From assembly GCF_902460415.1 (NCBI RefSeq), contig NZ_CABPTY010000001.1:242655-306654 (forward strand): a stretch of DNA of 64,000 bases. Direction: 5' to 3'. Made by a program: the position numbers and the translations under genes. Positions 34,431 to 42,722 of this stretch are shown one piece after another (the first letter of the stretch is position 1; every line of letters starts with the position of its first letter). Below the pieces are notes generated by a model, which made no database searches, was not told the origin of the DNA, and saw only the letters and a list, made by a program, of their open reading frames with translations. This DNA comes from Campylobacter_A concisus_Y. GTDB taxonomy: Bacteria > Campylobacterota > Campylobacteria > Campylobacterales > Campylobacteraceae.

Positions 34431-34792
34431 ACGCTAACGAAATAAAGCGTATGAGAACAGAGAGTGTGCTAAAAGAGCTCATCCCAGAGGCTCTAGCCAC
34501 TCTTGAAGATAGCATTTTAAAAGGACTTTGTGTCACTGATGTAGAGTGTAAAAAGGGCAGATATGACGCCTTTGTTTATCTTGATAAGATGGCTTTTGAT
34601 GAGCGTGAACAAGAGTATATTTTGGGACATTTGAAGCGAGTTTGTAGGCATTTGCAAAACCACTGTATGGCAGCTGAGGGCTGGTACAGATGCCCAAATT
34701 TTCACTTTAAATTTGATGATAGATTAGAGTATCAAAACCATATGAATAAGTTGTTTGATAAAATTTCAAAGGATTTAAACAAAAATGGATAA
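34427..34792 (+). CDS. rbfA: Ribosome-binding factor A
   Basis: 121 aa. Starts in ATGA overlap with infB. KH-like fold protein for 16S rRNA maturation in 30S assembly. Segments such as IKRMRTESVLKELIPEAL and the C-terminal RCPNFHFKFDDRLEYQNHMN (PxIxFxxDxxxE type) match the family. It overlaps rimP by 8 nt. Confidence 0.92.
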   Translation: MNANEIKRMRTESVLKELIPEALATLEDSILKGLCVTDVECKKGRYDAFVYLDKMAFDEREQEYILGHLKRVCRHLQNHCMAAEGWYRCPNFHFKFDDRLEYQNHMNKLFDKISKDLNKNG

Positions 34793-35201
34793 TTTAAACA
34801 AACTAGTAGGCGAATGCGGCGTAGAGCTTTACGACAGCGAGATCGCAAATGAAAATGGCAGGGCTATTTTTAGAGTTTATATCACGAAAAATGGCGGAGT
34901 GAGTCTTGATGACTGTGAAAAAGTGAGCCGATTGCTCTCGCCTATTTTTGACGTGACACCGCCAGTTAGCGGGGATTATAACCTCGAAGTTAGCTCACCT
35001 GGCCTTGAGAGAAAGCTTAGTAAGCCATCTCACTTTAAAGCGAGCGTTGGTGAGCTTGTAAAAGTTCAAACAGATGCTGAAAAATTTGCAGGAAGGCTCG
35101 TAAAAGCGAACGAAGAGAGCATTGCAGTAGAAAATGAAGAGGGAATTTTTGAGATCAACATCAGTGAGATAAAAAAAGCAAAAACATATTTGGAGTGGTA
35201 A
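34785..35201 (+). CDS. rimP: Ribosome maturation factor RimP
   Basis: 138 aa, slightly shorter than E. coli RimP. The N-terminal alpha/beta domain has FRVYITKNGGVSLDDCEKVS (L-R-V-Y-I-D-x5-G-V-x-L-D-D-C pattern) and YNLEVSSPGLERKLSKP near 64. A small SH3-like C-terminal domain follows. It assists 30S assembly. AAAGGA lies about 10 nt before the ATG. Confidence 0.95.
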   Translation: MDNLNKLVGECGVELYDSEIANENGRAIFRVYITKNGGVSLDDCEKVSRLLSPIFDVTPPVSGDYNLEVSSPGLERKLSKPSHFKASVGELVKVQTDAEKFAGRLVKANEESIAVENEEGIFEINISEIKKAKTYLEW

Positions 35202-35202
35202 A

Positions 35203-36852
35203 ATGCTAAGCGACATCGAGATAACTCACCAAACGAAACTTGAACACATCAGTAAAGTTGCCGCAAGACTAGGCTTAAGCGAAGACGAGCTCGAGCTTTA
35301 CGGAAAATTTAAGGCTAAAATTTCCCCTAGACTTGAGCCATCAAACTCAAAGCTCATCTTAGTCACCGCGACCAATCCAACCCCATACGGCGAGGGTAAA
35401 ACGACTATGTCGATTGGTCTAGCCGACGCACTAAATTTACTTAGTAAAAAGGTTTGTCTAGCACTTCGTGAGCCATCTTTGGGGCCAGTTTTTGGCATAA
35501 AGGGTGGAGCAGCAGGCGGTGGCTACTCGCAGCTTGCGCCGATGGAGGATCTAAATTTACACTTCACTGGCGATTTTCATGCTATAACATCGGCAAATAA
35601 CCTTATTTCAGCAATGATAGATAATAGCCTATATCAAGAAAACCCACTAAAAATAGAGAAAATTTTATGGAAGCGCTGTATGGATATGAACGATCGCGCG
35701 CTTAGATTTATCACTGTGGGTCAGGGCGGTAGAACAGATGGCGTGCCAAGAGAAGATGGCTTTAACATCACCGCTGCAAGCGAGATCATGGCTGTGCTTT
35801 GTCTAGCCACAAGCTTATCAGATCTAAAAGAGCGTGTGGCAAATATCATGGTTGCCTACGATAGTGATAAAAAGCCTATCTACGTGCGTGATCTAGGCTG
35901 TCAAGACGCTGTTTGTATACTTTTAAAAGATGCGATCAAGCCAAATTTATTTCAAACGCTTGAGCACACACCTACGCTCGTGCATGGTGGTCCATTTGCA
36001 AACATCGCGCACGGCTGCAACTCAGTCATCGCAACAAAAACAGCTCTAAATTTAGCTGACTACGTCATCACTGAAGCTGGCTTTGGCTCTGAGCTTGGTG
36101 CGGAGAAATTTTTAGATATAAAATGCAGGGTTGCCGATATTAAACCAAGCGCTGTGGTGCTTGTAAGTACGATCAGATCGCTAAAATATAACGGCGAATC
36201 AAACAAAGACGAGATAATAAAACCAGATATGAACGCCCTTAAAAAAGGTATCGAAAACCTTGGTGGGCATATCGAAAATTTAAAAGAAAAATTTGGACAA
36301 AACGTAGTTGTGGCACTTAACAAATTTGGCTTTGACACAGATGAAGAGATAAATTTCGTAAAAGAGTATTGCCATGAGCTTGGTGTAGAAGTGGCAGTTT
36401 GTGAGAATTTCTTAAAAGGTGGCAAAGGCGCGCTTGAGCTTGCAGAACTAGTTTTAAAAGCGTGCGATAAGCCAAGCAAGATAAATTTCACATACGAGAT
36501 GAGCGATGATACGAAAACTAAAATAGAAAAGGTCGCTAAGGAAATTTATGGAGCTGGCGAGGTGATCTTTGAGGAGGCTGCTCTTAAAAAGCTCGAGATG
36601 ATAAAAGAGCTAAATTTGAGCCATTTGCCAGTTTGTATCGCAAAAACGCAGTACTCTTTTAGTGATGATGCGAAGCTTTTGGGCAGAGCAAAGGGCTTTA
36701 CATTTAGCGTAAAAGATCTTGATATTAGAACCGGGGCTGGCTTTATAGTTGCAGTTTGCGGTAAGATCATGCTAATGCCAGGACTTCCAAAAGTACCAGC
36801 TGCTGTCAATATGAGGATAGATGCAGACGGCAAGATCGACGGCTTGTCTTAA
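35203..36852 (+). CDS. fhs: Formate--tetrahydrofolate ligase
   Basis: 549 aa, the usual length. It makes 10-formyl-THF from formate, ATP and THF. NPTPYGEGKTTMSIGLADAL near 63 is the ATP-binding loop, REPSLGPVFGIKGGAAGGGY near 91 and TEAGFGSELGAEKFLDIKC near 289 are family signatures. The product feeds Fmt and purine synthesis. It begins 1 nt after the rimP stop, so it is probably translated with the ribosome-assembly genes. Confidence 0.97.
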   Translation: MLSDIEITHQTKLEHISKVAARLGLSEDELELYGKFKAKISPRLEPSNSKLILVTATNPTPYGEGKTTMSIGLADALNLLSKKVCLALREPSLGPVFGIKGGAAGGGYSQLAPMEDLNLHFTGDFHAITSANNLISAMIDNSLYQENPLKIEKILWKRCMDMNDRALRFITVGQGGRTDGVPREDGFNITAASEIMAVLCLATSLSDLKERVANIMVAYDSDKKPIYVRDLGCQDAVCILLKDAIKPNLFQTLEHTPTLVHGGPFANIAHGCNSVIATKTALNLADYVITEAGFGSELGAEKFLDIKCRVADIKPSAVVLVSTIRSLKYNGESNKDEIIKPDMNALKKGIENLGGHIENLKEKFGQNVVVALNKFGFDTDEEINFVKEYCHELGVEVAVCENFLKGGKGALELAELVLKACDKPSKINFTYEMSDDTKTKIEKVAKEIYGAGEVIFEEAALKKLEMIKELNLSHLPVCIAKTQYSFSDDAKLLGRAKGFTFSVKDLDIRTGAGFIVAVCGKIMLMPGLPKVPAAVNMRIDADGKIDGLS

Positions 36853-36864
36853 ATTTGGAGAAAT

Positions 36865-37416
36865 ATGAAATTTGTAAAAATACTCTTTTTAATATTTTTA
36901 AGTGTTTTCTTCGTTGGATGCTCGGGAAGATATAAATATAATGTTGAGCCAACGCCGATACAAAAAGGCGTGGCTAAATATATTGTTAGTGATTTTAACC
37001 TAACATTGACGAATCAACCAACTAGATACGAGCACAACACTAACTATAAAAATGAAAGCGAGCTTAGTGATGAGTTTGTGGAATTTATAAACAAACATCT
37101 AAAAGAGCAGGGTATTTTAGGGGACGAAAATAGTTTCAAGATAAAAATACAAATGGACTATGAAAGATGGTTTAACTGGGGTGGCAAGGCGTTAAACAAG
37201 CCACACTTTCGCTATAGCGTGAAAATTTATGATAACGATGATAGGCTTTTGGTCTCTTACTCTATACCAGTTTCTACAACGAAATATAGCTATTTTAAAG
37301 AGATCGCGGTTTTGGCAGAGATCGCTGCTTTTAGGTGGGACGCAGAGGATGAGCCGACCGATATCGACTTGATCTCAAAAACTCTTGTTGATGAAATAAA
37401 AGATATAGGAAAATAA
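36865..37416 (+). CDS. Putative lipoprotein of unknown function
   Basis: 183 aa. Signal peptide II with lipobox FFVGC (Cys 19). The mature part holds one mixed alpha/beta domain with aromatic stretches (YERWFNWGGKALNKPHFRYS near 107) and no catalytic motif I recognise. It lies 12 nt after fhs and 15 nt before ribD, on the same strand. I cannot assign a function; the membrane attachment is well supported. Confidence 0.85.
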   Translation: MKFVKILFLIFLSVFFVGCSGRYKYNVEPTPIQKGVAKYIVSDFNLTLTNQPTRYEHNTNYKNESELSDEFVEFINKHLKEQGILGDENSFKIKIQMDYERWFNWGGKALNKPHFRYSVKIYDNDDRLLVSYSIPVSTTKYSYFKEIAVLAEIAAFRWDAEDEPTDIDLISKTLVDEIKDIGK

Positions 37417-37431
37417 AAATAGTCTGTTAAG

Positions 37432-38493
37432 ATGAACGACGAATTTTACATGGATCTTGCTTTAAGCGAGGCTTGGAAATTTCAAATATTAACCTATCCA
37501 AATCCAGCCGTTGGATGCCTTATCCTTGATGAAAATGGGCAAATTTTATCTTGCAAGGCTCATGAAAAGGCTGGATATTTACACGCTGAACCGACAGCGA
37601 TACTTTTTGCGCTTTGCAAAAAAAGTGAAAAATTTAAAGATGATTTTATAAAAGCGTATAACGCCAAATTTAGCTTCGATATAAAAGATGGCGAATTTGG
37701 CCTTTTAGAGCCAAAATTTACCTATGAATTTATACTAAATAACCACTCAAATTTACTAAAAAATGCAAAAGCTTATGTCACACTTGAGCCTTGCTCGCAT
37801 CACGGCAAAACGCCACCTTGTGCAAATTTGCTAAAAGAGCTTGGCTTTAGCGATGTGATAATTGGCAGCCATGATGAAAATAAAATAGCAAGTGGCGGTG
37901 GAAATTTACTTAAGAGTGCTGGAGTGAATGTTAAATTTGGCGTTTTAAAAGAGCGCTGCGATAAGCTACTTGAACCATTTTTGGCATACCAAAATGGTGG
38001 ATTTAGCTTTTTAAAAATAGCTCTTAGTAAAAACGGCGTGGCAAGTGGTGGCATCATCACAAATGAGCTTAGCCGCACGCATGTGCATAAACTTAGAAGC
38101 GTCATAGACACATTGGTGATCGGTGGCAATACAGTGCGGACAGACCGACCAAAGCTCGATACCAGACTTGTAAAAAATGGCAAAAACCCAGACGTCATAA
38201 TCTACTCAAGAGACGATAAATTTGATGAAACATTGCCACTTTTTAGCGTACCAAATCGCAAAGTTAGCATTCAAAAAGAGCTTGATCTAAAAGGTCTTAG
38301 CATGTTTGAAGGATCTGGCGAGTTTTTGAAACTTGCAAAAGAGGGCAAGCTAGCAAATGTAAAATGGCTACTTATCTATCAAGGCTCAAATTTCAAAATT
38401 GGTGAAAATTTGAGCCTTGATCTAAATTTAAAACCACTTTTTAGTGGAAATTTTGGTGACGATAGTTACACTTGGTATGAAATTTTGGATTAA
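37432..38493 (+). CDS. ribD: Riboflavin biosynthesis deaminase/reductase RibD
   Basis: 353 aa. The N-terminal deaminase has the zinc ligands in HAEPTAI near 51 and in LEPCSHHGKTPPC near 118. The spacing between these is wider than in E. coli because of an extra segment near 65-100. The C-terminal reductase part from about 180 has GVASGGIITNELSR and the VIGGNTVRTDRPKLDTR segment, which binds substrate and NADPH. The far C-terminus is poorly conserved. Its stop overlaps the stop of the opposite-strand gene. Confidence 0.9.
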   Translation: MNDEFYMDLALSEAWKFQILTYPNPAVGCLILDENGQILSCKAHEKAGYLHAEPTAILFALCKKSEKFKDDFIKAYNAKFSFDIKDGEFGLLEPKFTYEFILNNHSNLLKNAKAYVTLEPCSHHGKTPPCANLLKELGFSDVIIGSHDENKIASGGGNLLKSAGVNVKFGVLKERCDKLLEPFLAYQNGGFSFLKIALSKNGVASGGIITNELSRTHVHKLRSVIDTLVIGGNTVRTDRPKLDTRLVKNGKNPDVIIYSRDDKFDETLPLFSVPNRKVSIQKELDLKGLSMFEGSGEFLKLAKEGKLANVKWLLIYQGSNFKIGENLSLDLNLKPLFSGNFGDDSYTWYEILD

Positions 38494-39353
38494 ATATCTA
38501 GTCCAAAGTAGTGTTTGACTAAAAAGCCGATGCCAAAAGATATGATCGCAACGCCAAAAGTTATCACACACATCTCAATCACTCTTGGCAAAAATTTAAG
38601 CTCCTTTGCCACGCTTATATAAAAGTTGTAAGTGATGATGGCAACTAGTGCAAAGAAAAACATCGACAAGACGGCGTAAAGACCGCTTGTAAAGATGAAA
38701 AATGGAAGTATCAAAAATGCCGTTGTTATGATGTACGAACCGCCTGTGTAGAACGAGTAGGTAAGTGGTTTGATCTCGTCGCTTGGATTTTCTTTTGACT
38801 CGAGATATGCTGAGCCAGCCATAGAAAGTGCAGCTGCCACGCCCATGATAAGGCCTGTTGCGCCAACTGATTTTGTATTTGAAAAGGCAAGCGCGATGCC
38901 GCTAAGTGTGCCAGTTAGCTCAACTAAAGCATCATTCATGCCAAGCACGATACCACCAGCATTTACGAGCTTTGTGTCTTTTAACATGGAGATTAGACTA
39001 TTTTCGTGGTTCATCTCCTCTTCGTAAATATCACGAGCTTCAGGATATTCATCTACGATGTCAAGATAAAATTTCTCAGCATTTTCTTCGCGTGACTCCA
39101 TAAATTTCAGAGTAAAAGATGTGCCAAAAATTTTAACAAGTATTGTGTATAAGATGACTTTGAATAAATTTGCACTTCTGCTTTCGCCAGTTATCTTTTG
39201 ACAAAAAGCATAGTGGCGTCTCTCTTCGGTGATTAATTTGCGAAGTATTTTTTTGTTCTCATCGTCTTTTTCACTAGCTTCGAGTAATGTATAGATAGCG
39301 GTGTCATCTGCTTCATTTTGTAGCTGTTTTAAAGCACGCTTTTTATCTAGCAT
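38490..39353 (-). CDS. Ferritin-like/VIT1 membrane iron protein (MbfA-like)
   Basis: 287 aa. The N-terminal half (to about 125) is a ferritin-like helical domain with ExxH-type sites: EERRHYAFC near 45 and YEEEMNHENS near 115. The C-terminal half is a VIT1/CCC1 transporter domain: GGIVLGMNDALVELTG near 133, then about five membrane helices. MbfA proteins of this layout export or sequester iron and protect against peroxide. Strong SD (AAGGGGGA) before the ATG. tRNA-Leu lies 55 nt upstream on the same strand. The fusion layout is clear; metal and direction are inference. Confidence 0.85.
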   Translation of the reverse strand: MLDKKRALKQLQNEADDTAIYTLLEASEKDDENKKILRKLITEERRHYAFCQKITGESRSANLFKVILYTILVKIFGTSFTLKFMESREENAEKFYLDIVDEYPEARDIYEEEMNHENSLISMLKDTKLVNAGGIVLGMNDALVELTGTLSGIALAFSNTKSVGATGLIMGVAAALSMAGSAYLESKENPSDEIKPLTYSFYTGGSYIITTAFLILPFFIFTSGLYAVLSMFFFALVAIITYNFYISVAKELKFLPRVIEMCVITFGVAIISFGIGFLVKHYFGLDI

Positions 39354-39408
39354 AAATTCCCCCTTTTTAAATTTTGTAAGATTTTGGATTTTGAAGTGTA
39401 AGATTAGA

Positions 39409-39493
39409 TGGTGCGATCAGCGAGACTCGAACTCGCACACCTAGCGGCACTACCCCCTCAAGATAGCGTGTCTACCAATTCCACCATGATCGC
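39409..39493 (-). tRNA. tRNA-Leu (anticodon GAG)
   Basis: 85 nt on the minus strand including an encoded CCA. The acceptor stem GCGATCA pairs with TGATCGC, discriminator A. The anticodon arm CTATC-TTGAGGG-GGTAG gives GAG, reading CUC/CUU leucine codons. A long variable arm follows, as in class II tRNAs, and the T-arm has GTTCGAGTC. The 5' end is only 12 nt past the atpE terminator hairpin. Confidence 0.95.
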
Positions 39494-39522
39494 AAAAAGA
39501 GTAAAAGCCCCAAAGAGGGGCT
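39494..39522 (-). terminator. Intrinsic terminator after atpE
   Basis: On the minus strand AGCCCC-TCTTT-GGGGCT forms a 6-bp GC-rich stem followed by TTTACTCTTTTT. It starts 17 nt past the atpE stop and its T-run touches the tRNA-Leu 5' end. Confidence 0.8.
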
Positions 39523-39539
39523 AAATTTAAGCTTTACGC

Positions 39540-39842
39540 TTAGCCAAGCATTGGGTTTGCGTAAAGAACGATAAGCGTAATAACAAGTGCGTAGATAACT
39601 TGTGCTTCGATCATCGCAAGAGCGATAAACATTGTAGTCATAAGTTTGCTACCAACACCTGGGTTTCTAGCTGTTCCGCTAATTGTTGCAGCAGCTGTAT
39701 TGCCCATACCAATAGCGCCACCAAGGGCTGCAAGGCCAAGGCCAATACCACCAGCGATAACTGAATATGATCTAATCATCTCGCCATCAGCGCCAAATGC
39801 AAATGCGGCAAGACCAAGAATTAAAAACACGATCTTTTTCAT
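39540..39842 (-). CDS. atpE: ATP synthase F0 subunit c
   Basis: 100 aa. An N-terminal signal-like helix (about 1-18) precedes the usual hairpin of two membrane helices: the Gly-rich first (GGIGLGLAALGGAIGMG), the polar loop with ARNPG near 58-62, and the second with the ion-binding Glu 79 (AMIEAQVIY). No Gln of the sodium signature is seen in helix 1, so protons are the likely ion. It is separate from the main atp operon at 6550-12270. Strong SD AAAGGAG. Confidence 0.96.
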   Translation of the reverse strand: MKKIVFLILGLAAFAFGADGEMIRSYSVIAGGIGLGLAALGGAIGMGNTAAATISGTARNPGVGSKLMTTMFIALAMIEAQVIYALVITLIVLYANPMLG

Positions 39843-40047
39843 CGTTGCTCCTTTAAAATTTTAAAGCTCTTTCGGATCTGTCCCCTACTTAAACTTTATG
39901 AGCCGTAATATTACAAAAACAAAACTTTGTTTCAAATAAAAACACTAAAAATTTAAATTGCCCATAAAAAATTCTTGGCTTAGAAAAATAAAAGTTTTTT
40001 TATGTTATCTTTGAAAAAATTAATTTATTCTTAATCTCAGGTAATCA

Positions 40048-41394
40048 ATGATAAATGAAAAATTTTCAAAAATAGGCTTTGTTCTTGCTATGGCAGGATC
40101 GGCTGTTGGACTTGGTAATGCATGGAAATTTCCAACAATGGTAGGAAACAATGGCGGCTCAGCGTTTATAATTTTATATTTACTTCTCACGTTTGCTATC
40201 GCTTTTGTAGCGTTTTTAGCAGAGCTTAGCATTGGTAAGCTTGGTGAGAGTGACGTTGTAAGCTCCATTTATAAACTTGCTCCAAAACACAAAAAAATAT
40301 GGTCTTTTTCAGGCTTTTTTATGATAGGAGCGATACTTATTGCTTCGTTTTATATGGTTGTCATTGGCTGGATATTAAAGTATATTTATCTTAGCTTTTC
40401 GTCACTTTTAAGCAATCAAGAAGAGGCTGCAGCGCAGTTTAACACGCTTTTGGCAAATGATCTAACCAGTGCCGTGCTTTGCTTTAGTCTAGTCTTTTTA
40501 ATGGTATTTTTTGCTGTTTCAAAAGGTGTAAAAAGCGGCATAGAAAAGCTAAATATTTGGATGATGCCGGGCCTTTTTATACTACTTGTTTGTATACTTT
40601 TTTATGCAATTAGCATGGGTGATGGCTTTGTTAAGGCGGCTAAATTTTTATTTGTACCAAATTTTAGCGCGATCACGCCAGATGTTGTTTTACAGGCTCT
40701 TGGACTCGCGTTCTTCTCGCTATCTATGGGTGTTGGCGTCATACCGACATATGCTGCAAATTTACCAGAGCAGACAAATCTTATAAAATCAACGCTTTCT
40801 ATCATCTTTATAAACATATTAATAGGCGTTATGATGGGACTTGTGGTCTTTACATTTATATTTGCTTATGGAGCTGATAGTACGGCAAGTGGACCAGGGC
40901 TTATTTTTATCTCACTTGTTACACTCTTCGCAAAACTTGGGATAGTTGGCAATGTCATGGCCATCGCATTTTTTGTTTCGCTTTTATTTGCTGGTGTTAC
41001 AAGTGCTGTTTCGATGATTGAACCATTTGCTTATTATTTGGTTAGAAAATTTGAAATTTCACGCAAGATGGCTCTTGTTTATATTGGAATTTTTGTCTAT
41101 ATTTTAGGCCTTTTTTGTATTTTTTCATATTATGCACAGACGGCTAATATCTTTAGTATTTTTGGTAAGCCAGTCTTTGATGCGCTTGATTTTCTTACTT
41201 CAAATATAATGATGCCAATAGGCGCCATAATTTTTAGTTTTTTTGTTGGCTATAAACTTAAAAAAGAGAGCCTATATCTACTCTTTGGCGAATTTATGGG
41301 AAAAGTATTTTTTGAAATTTGGTATTTTGCTTTAAGATACATCGTACCAATCGCAATTTGCGCCATCATGATCTATCAAATAGCAGGTAAATGA
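40048..41394 (+). CDS. Sodium:neurotransmitter-symporter (NSS) family transporter, copy 1
   Basis: 448 aa with 11-12 membrane helices. GLGNAWKFPTMVGNNGG near 22 is the unwound first helix that binds Na+ and substrate in the LeuT fold, and KSGIEKLNIWMMP near 162 is the helix 5 region. Bacterial NSS proteins take up amino acids with Na+; the substrate is unknown. First of three tandem homologues (next at 41391 and 42722); its stop overlaps the start of copy 2. Expansion by duplication is likely. Confidence 0.93.
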   Translation: MINEKFSKIGFVLAMAGSAVGLGNAWKFPTMVGNNGGSAFIILYLLLTFAIAFVAFLAELSIGKLGESDVVSSIYKLAPKHKKIWSFSGFFMIGAILIASFYMVVIGWILKYIYLSFSSLLSNQEEAAAQFNTLLANDLTSAVLCFSLVFLMVFFAVSKGVKSGIEKLNIWMMPGLFILLVCILFYAISMGDGFVKAAKFLFVPNFSAITPDVVLQALGLAFFSLSMGVGVIPTYAANLPEQTNLIKSTLSIIFINILIGVMMGLVVFTFIFAYGADSTASGPGLIFISLVTLFAKLGIVGNVMAIAFFVSLLFAGVTSAVSMIEPFAYYLVRKFEISRKMALVYIGIFVYILGLFCIFSYYAQTANIFSIFGKPVFDALDFLTSNIMMPIGAIIFSFFVGYKLKKESLYLLFGEFMGKVFFEIWYFALRYIVPIAICAIMIYQIAGK

Positions 41395-42722
41395 TGGATA
41401 GATTTAGTAAAGTTGGTTTTGTTCTTTCTATCATTGGAGCGGCTATTGGCCTTGGTAATGCATGGAAATTTCCATATATGGTCGGTAGTAACGGTGGTTC
41501 AGCATTTATTCTTATATATCTATTTTTTGCTTTTGTAGTTGGGCTTAGTATATTTTTTGCTGAGATGGCAATGGGTAAAATTTTACGCCTTGACACGGTT
41601 GGAGCATTTAAGAGTCTAGCTACAAAGGGGGCAAATTCTTGGAAATTTGCTGGTGTTGTGATGGTGACAGGGTTATTTATCGCATCTTTTTACACGCTTA
41701 TTATTGGCTGGGTTTTAAAATACGTTATCTTAAGTCTCGGTGAGCTTCCAAAAGATATGGCAAGCTCAGAAGCGCTTTTTGTAAATTTTACTTCAAAGGG
41801 CATAGAGGAGCAAATTTTGTATTTTAGTATCGCTTTTTTTGCCTACTTTTTTATACTTACAAAAGGTATAAAAAGTGGAATAGAACGTATAAATGTATAT
41901 CTCATTCCAGCACTTTTTATTTTACTTTTGCTTATGCTTGGCTACTCTTTTGGTATGAATGGATTTGATGAGGCGGCTAAATTTTTACTAGTGCCAGACT
42001 TTTCAAAGATAGATCAAGGCGCTATCTTAAATGCTCTTGGGTTAGCTTTTTTTACGATGTGTATTGGTATTGGTTGCATTTTAACTTACTCATCAAGCCT
42101 AGGCAATGATACAAATTTATTCACTTCATCACTTTATGTAGTCTTTGCAAATATAATTATTAGCGTAATTATAGGACTTATAGTTTTTACATTCACCTAT
42201 GAATTTGGCTCAGAGCCATCAAAGGGTGCAGGGTTAGCATTTATCTCGCTTCCAACGCTTTTTGCAAAGCTTGGTTTGCTTGGAAATTTCTTAGCTTTTG
42301 CATTTTTTACATCTCTATTTTTTGCTGGTATAACATCGGTTATTTCACTAGTTGAACCATTTATATTTTTCTTAAATAAAAGCTTGGGATTTAGTAGAAA
42401 TAGATCAATTATTATTGTTGGTGCCGTAGTTTATGTTTTAGGAATTTTATGTGCGTTAAGCGGCATCAGCGATTTTAAGGAGCCACTTACATTTTTTGGT
42501 AAGAGCTTTTTTGATTTGCTTGATTATCTTAGCTCAAACATTATGCTCCCACTTGGTGGCATTATATTTGCCATTTTTGTTGGATACTTTATGAAATTTG
42601 AGCTTTTAAAAGAGCTATTCTTGCCTTATATGGGTAAGGTTGTTTTTAAAATTTGGTATTTTTTAATAAGGTTTGTAGCACCAGTTCTAGTTTTTGTGGT
42701 GTTAGTAAGGGAGATTGCATAA
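41391..42722 (+). CDS. NSS family transporter, copy 2
   Basis: 443 aa. Same LeuT-fold layout as its neighbours: GLGNAWKFPYMVGSNGG near 22, GIKSGIERINVYLIP near 160, and FISLPTLFAKLGLLGN near 280. It differs from copies 1 and 3 in the helix 5 stretch (INVYLIP for LNVWMMP), which may mean a different substrate. ATG overlaps the copy 1 stop, and its own TAA shares a base with the ATG of copy 3, so the three are translationally coupled. Confidence 0.93.
   Translation: MMDRFSKVGFVLSIIGAAIGLGNAWKFPYMVGSNGGSAFILIYLFFAFVVGLSIFFAEMAMGKILRLDTVGAFKSLATKGANSWKFAGVVMVTGLFIASFYTLIIGWVLKYVILSLGELPKDMASSEALFVNFTSKGIEEQILYFSIAFFAYFFILTKGIKSGIERINVYLIPALFILLLLMLGYSFGMNGFDEAAKFLLVPDFSKIDQGAILNALGLAFFTMCIGIGCILTYSSSLGNDTNLFTSSLYVVFANIIISVIIGLIVFTFTYEFGSEPSKGAGLAFISLPTLFAKLGLLGNFLAFAFFTSLFFAGITSVISLVEPFIFFLNKSLGFSRNRSIIIVGAVVYVLGILCALSGISDFKEPLTFFGKSFFDLLDYLSSNIMLPLGGIIFAIFVGYFMKFELLKELFLPYMGKVVFKIWYFLIRFVAPVLVFVVLVREIA

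Noticed and set aside
42653..42721. Upstream start for the third NSS transporter
   Set aside because: It lies inside the second NSS gene and adds a non-family Ser/Cys stretch; the ATG at 42722 fits the overlap pattern.
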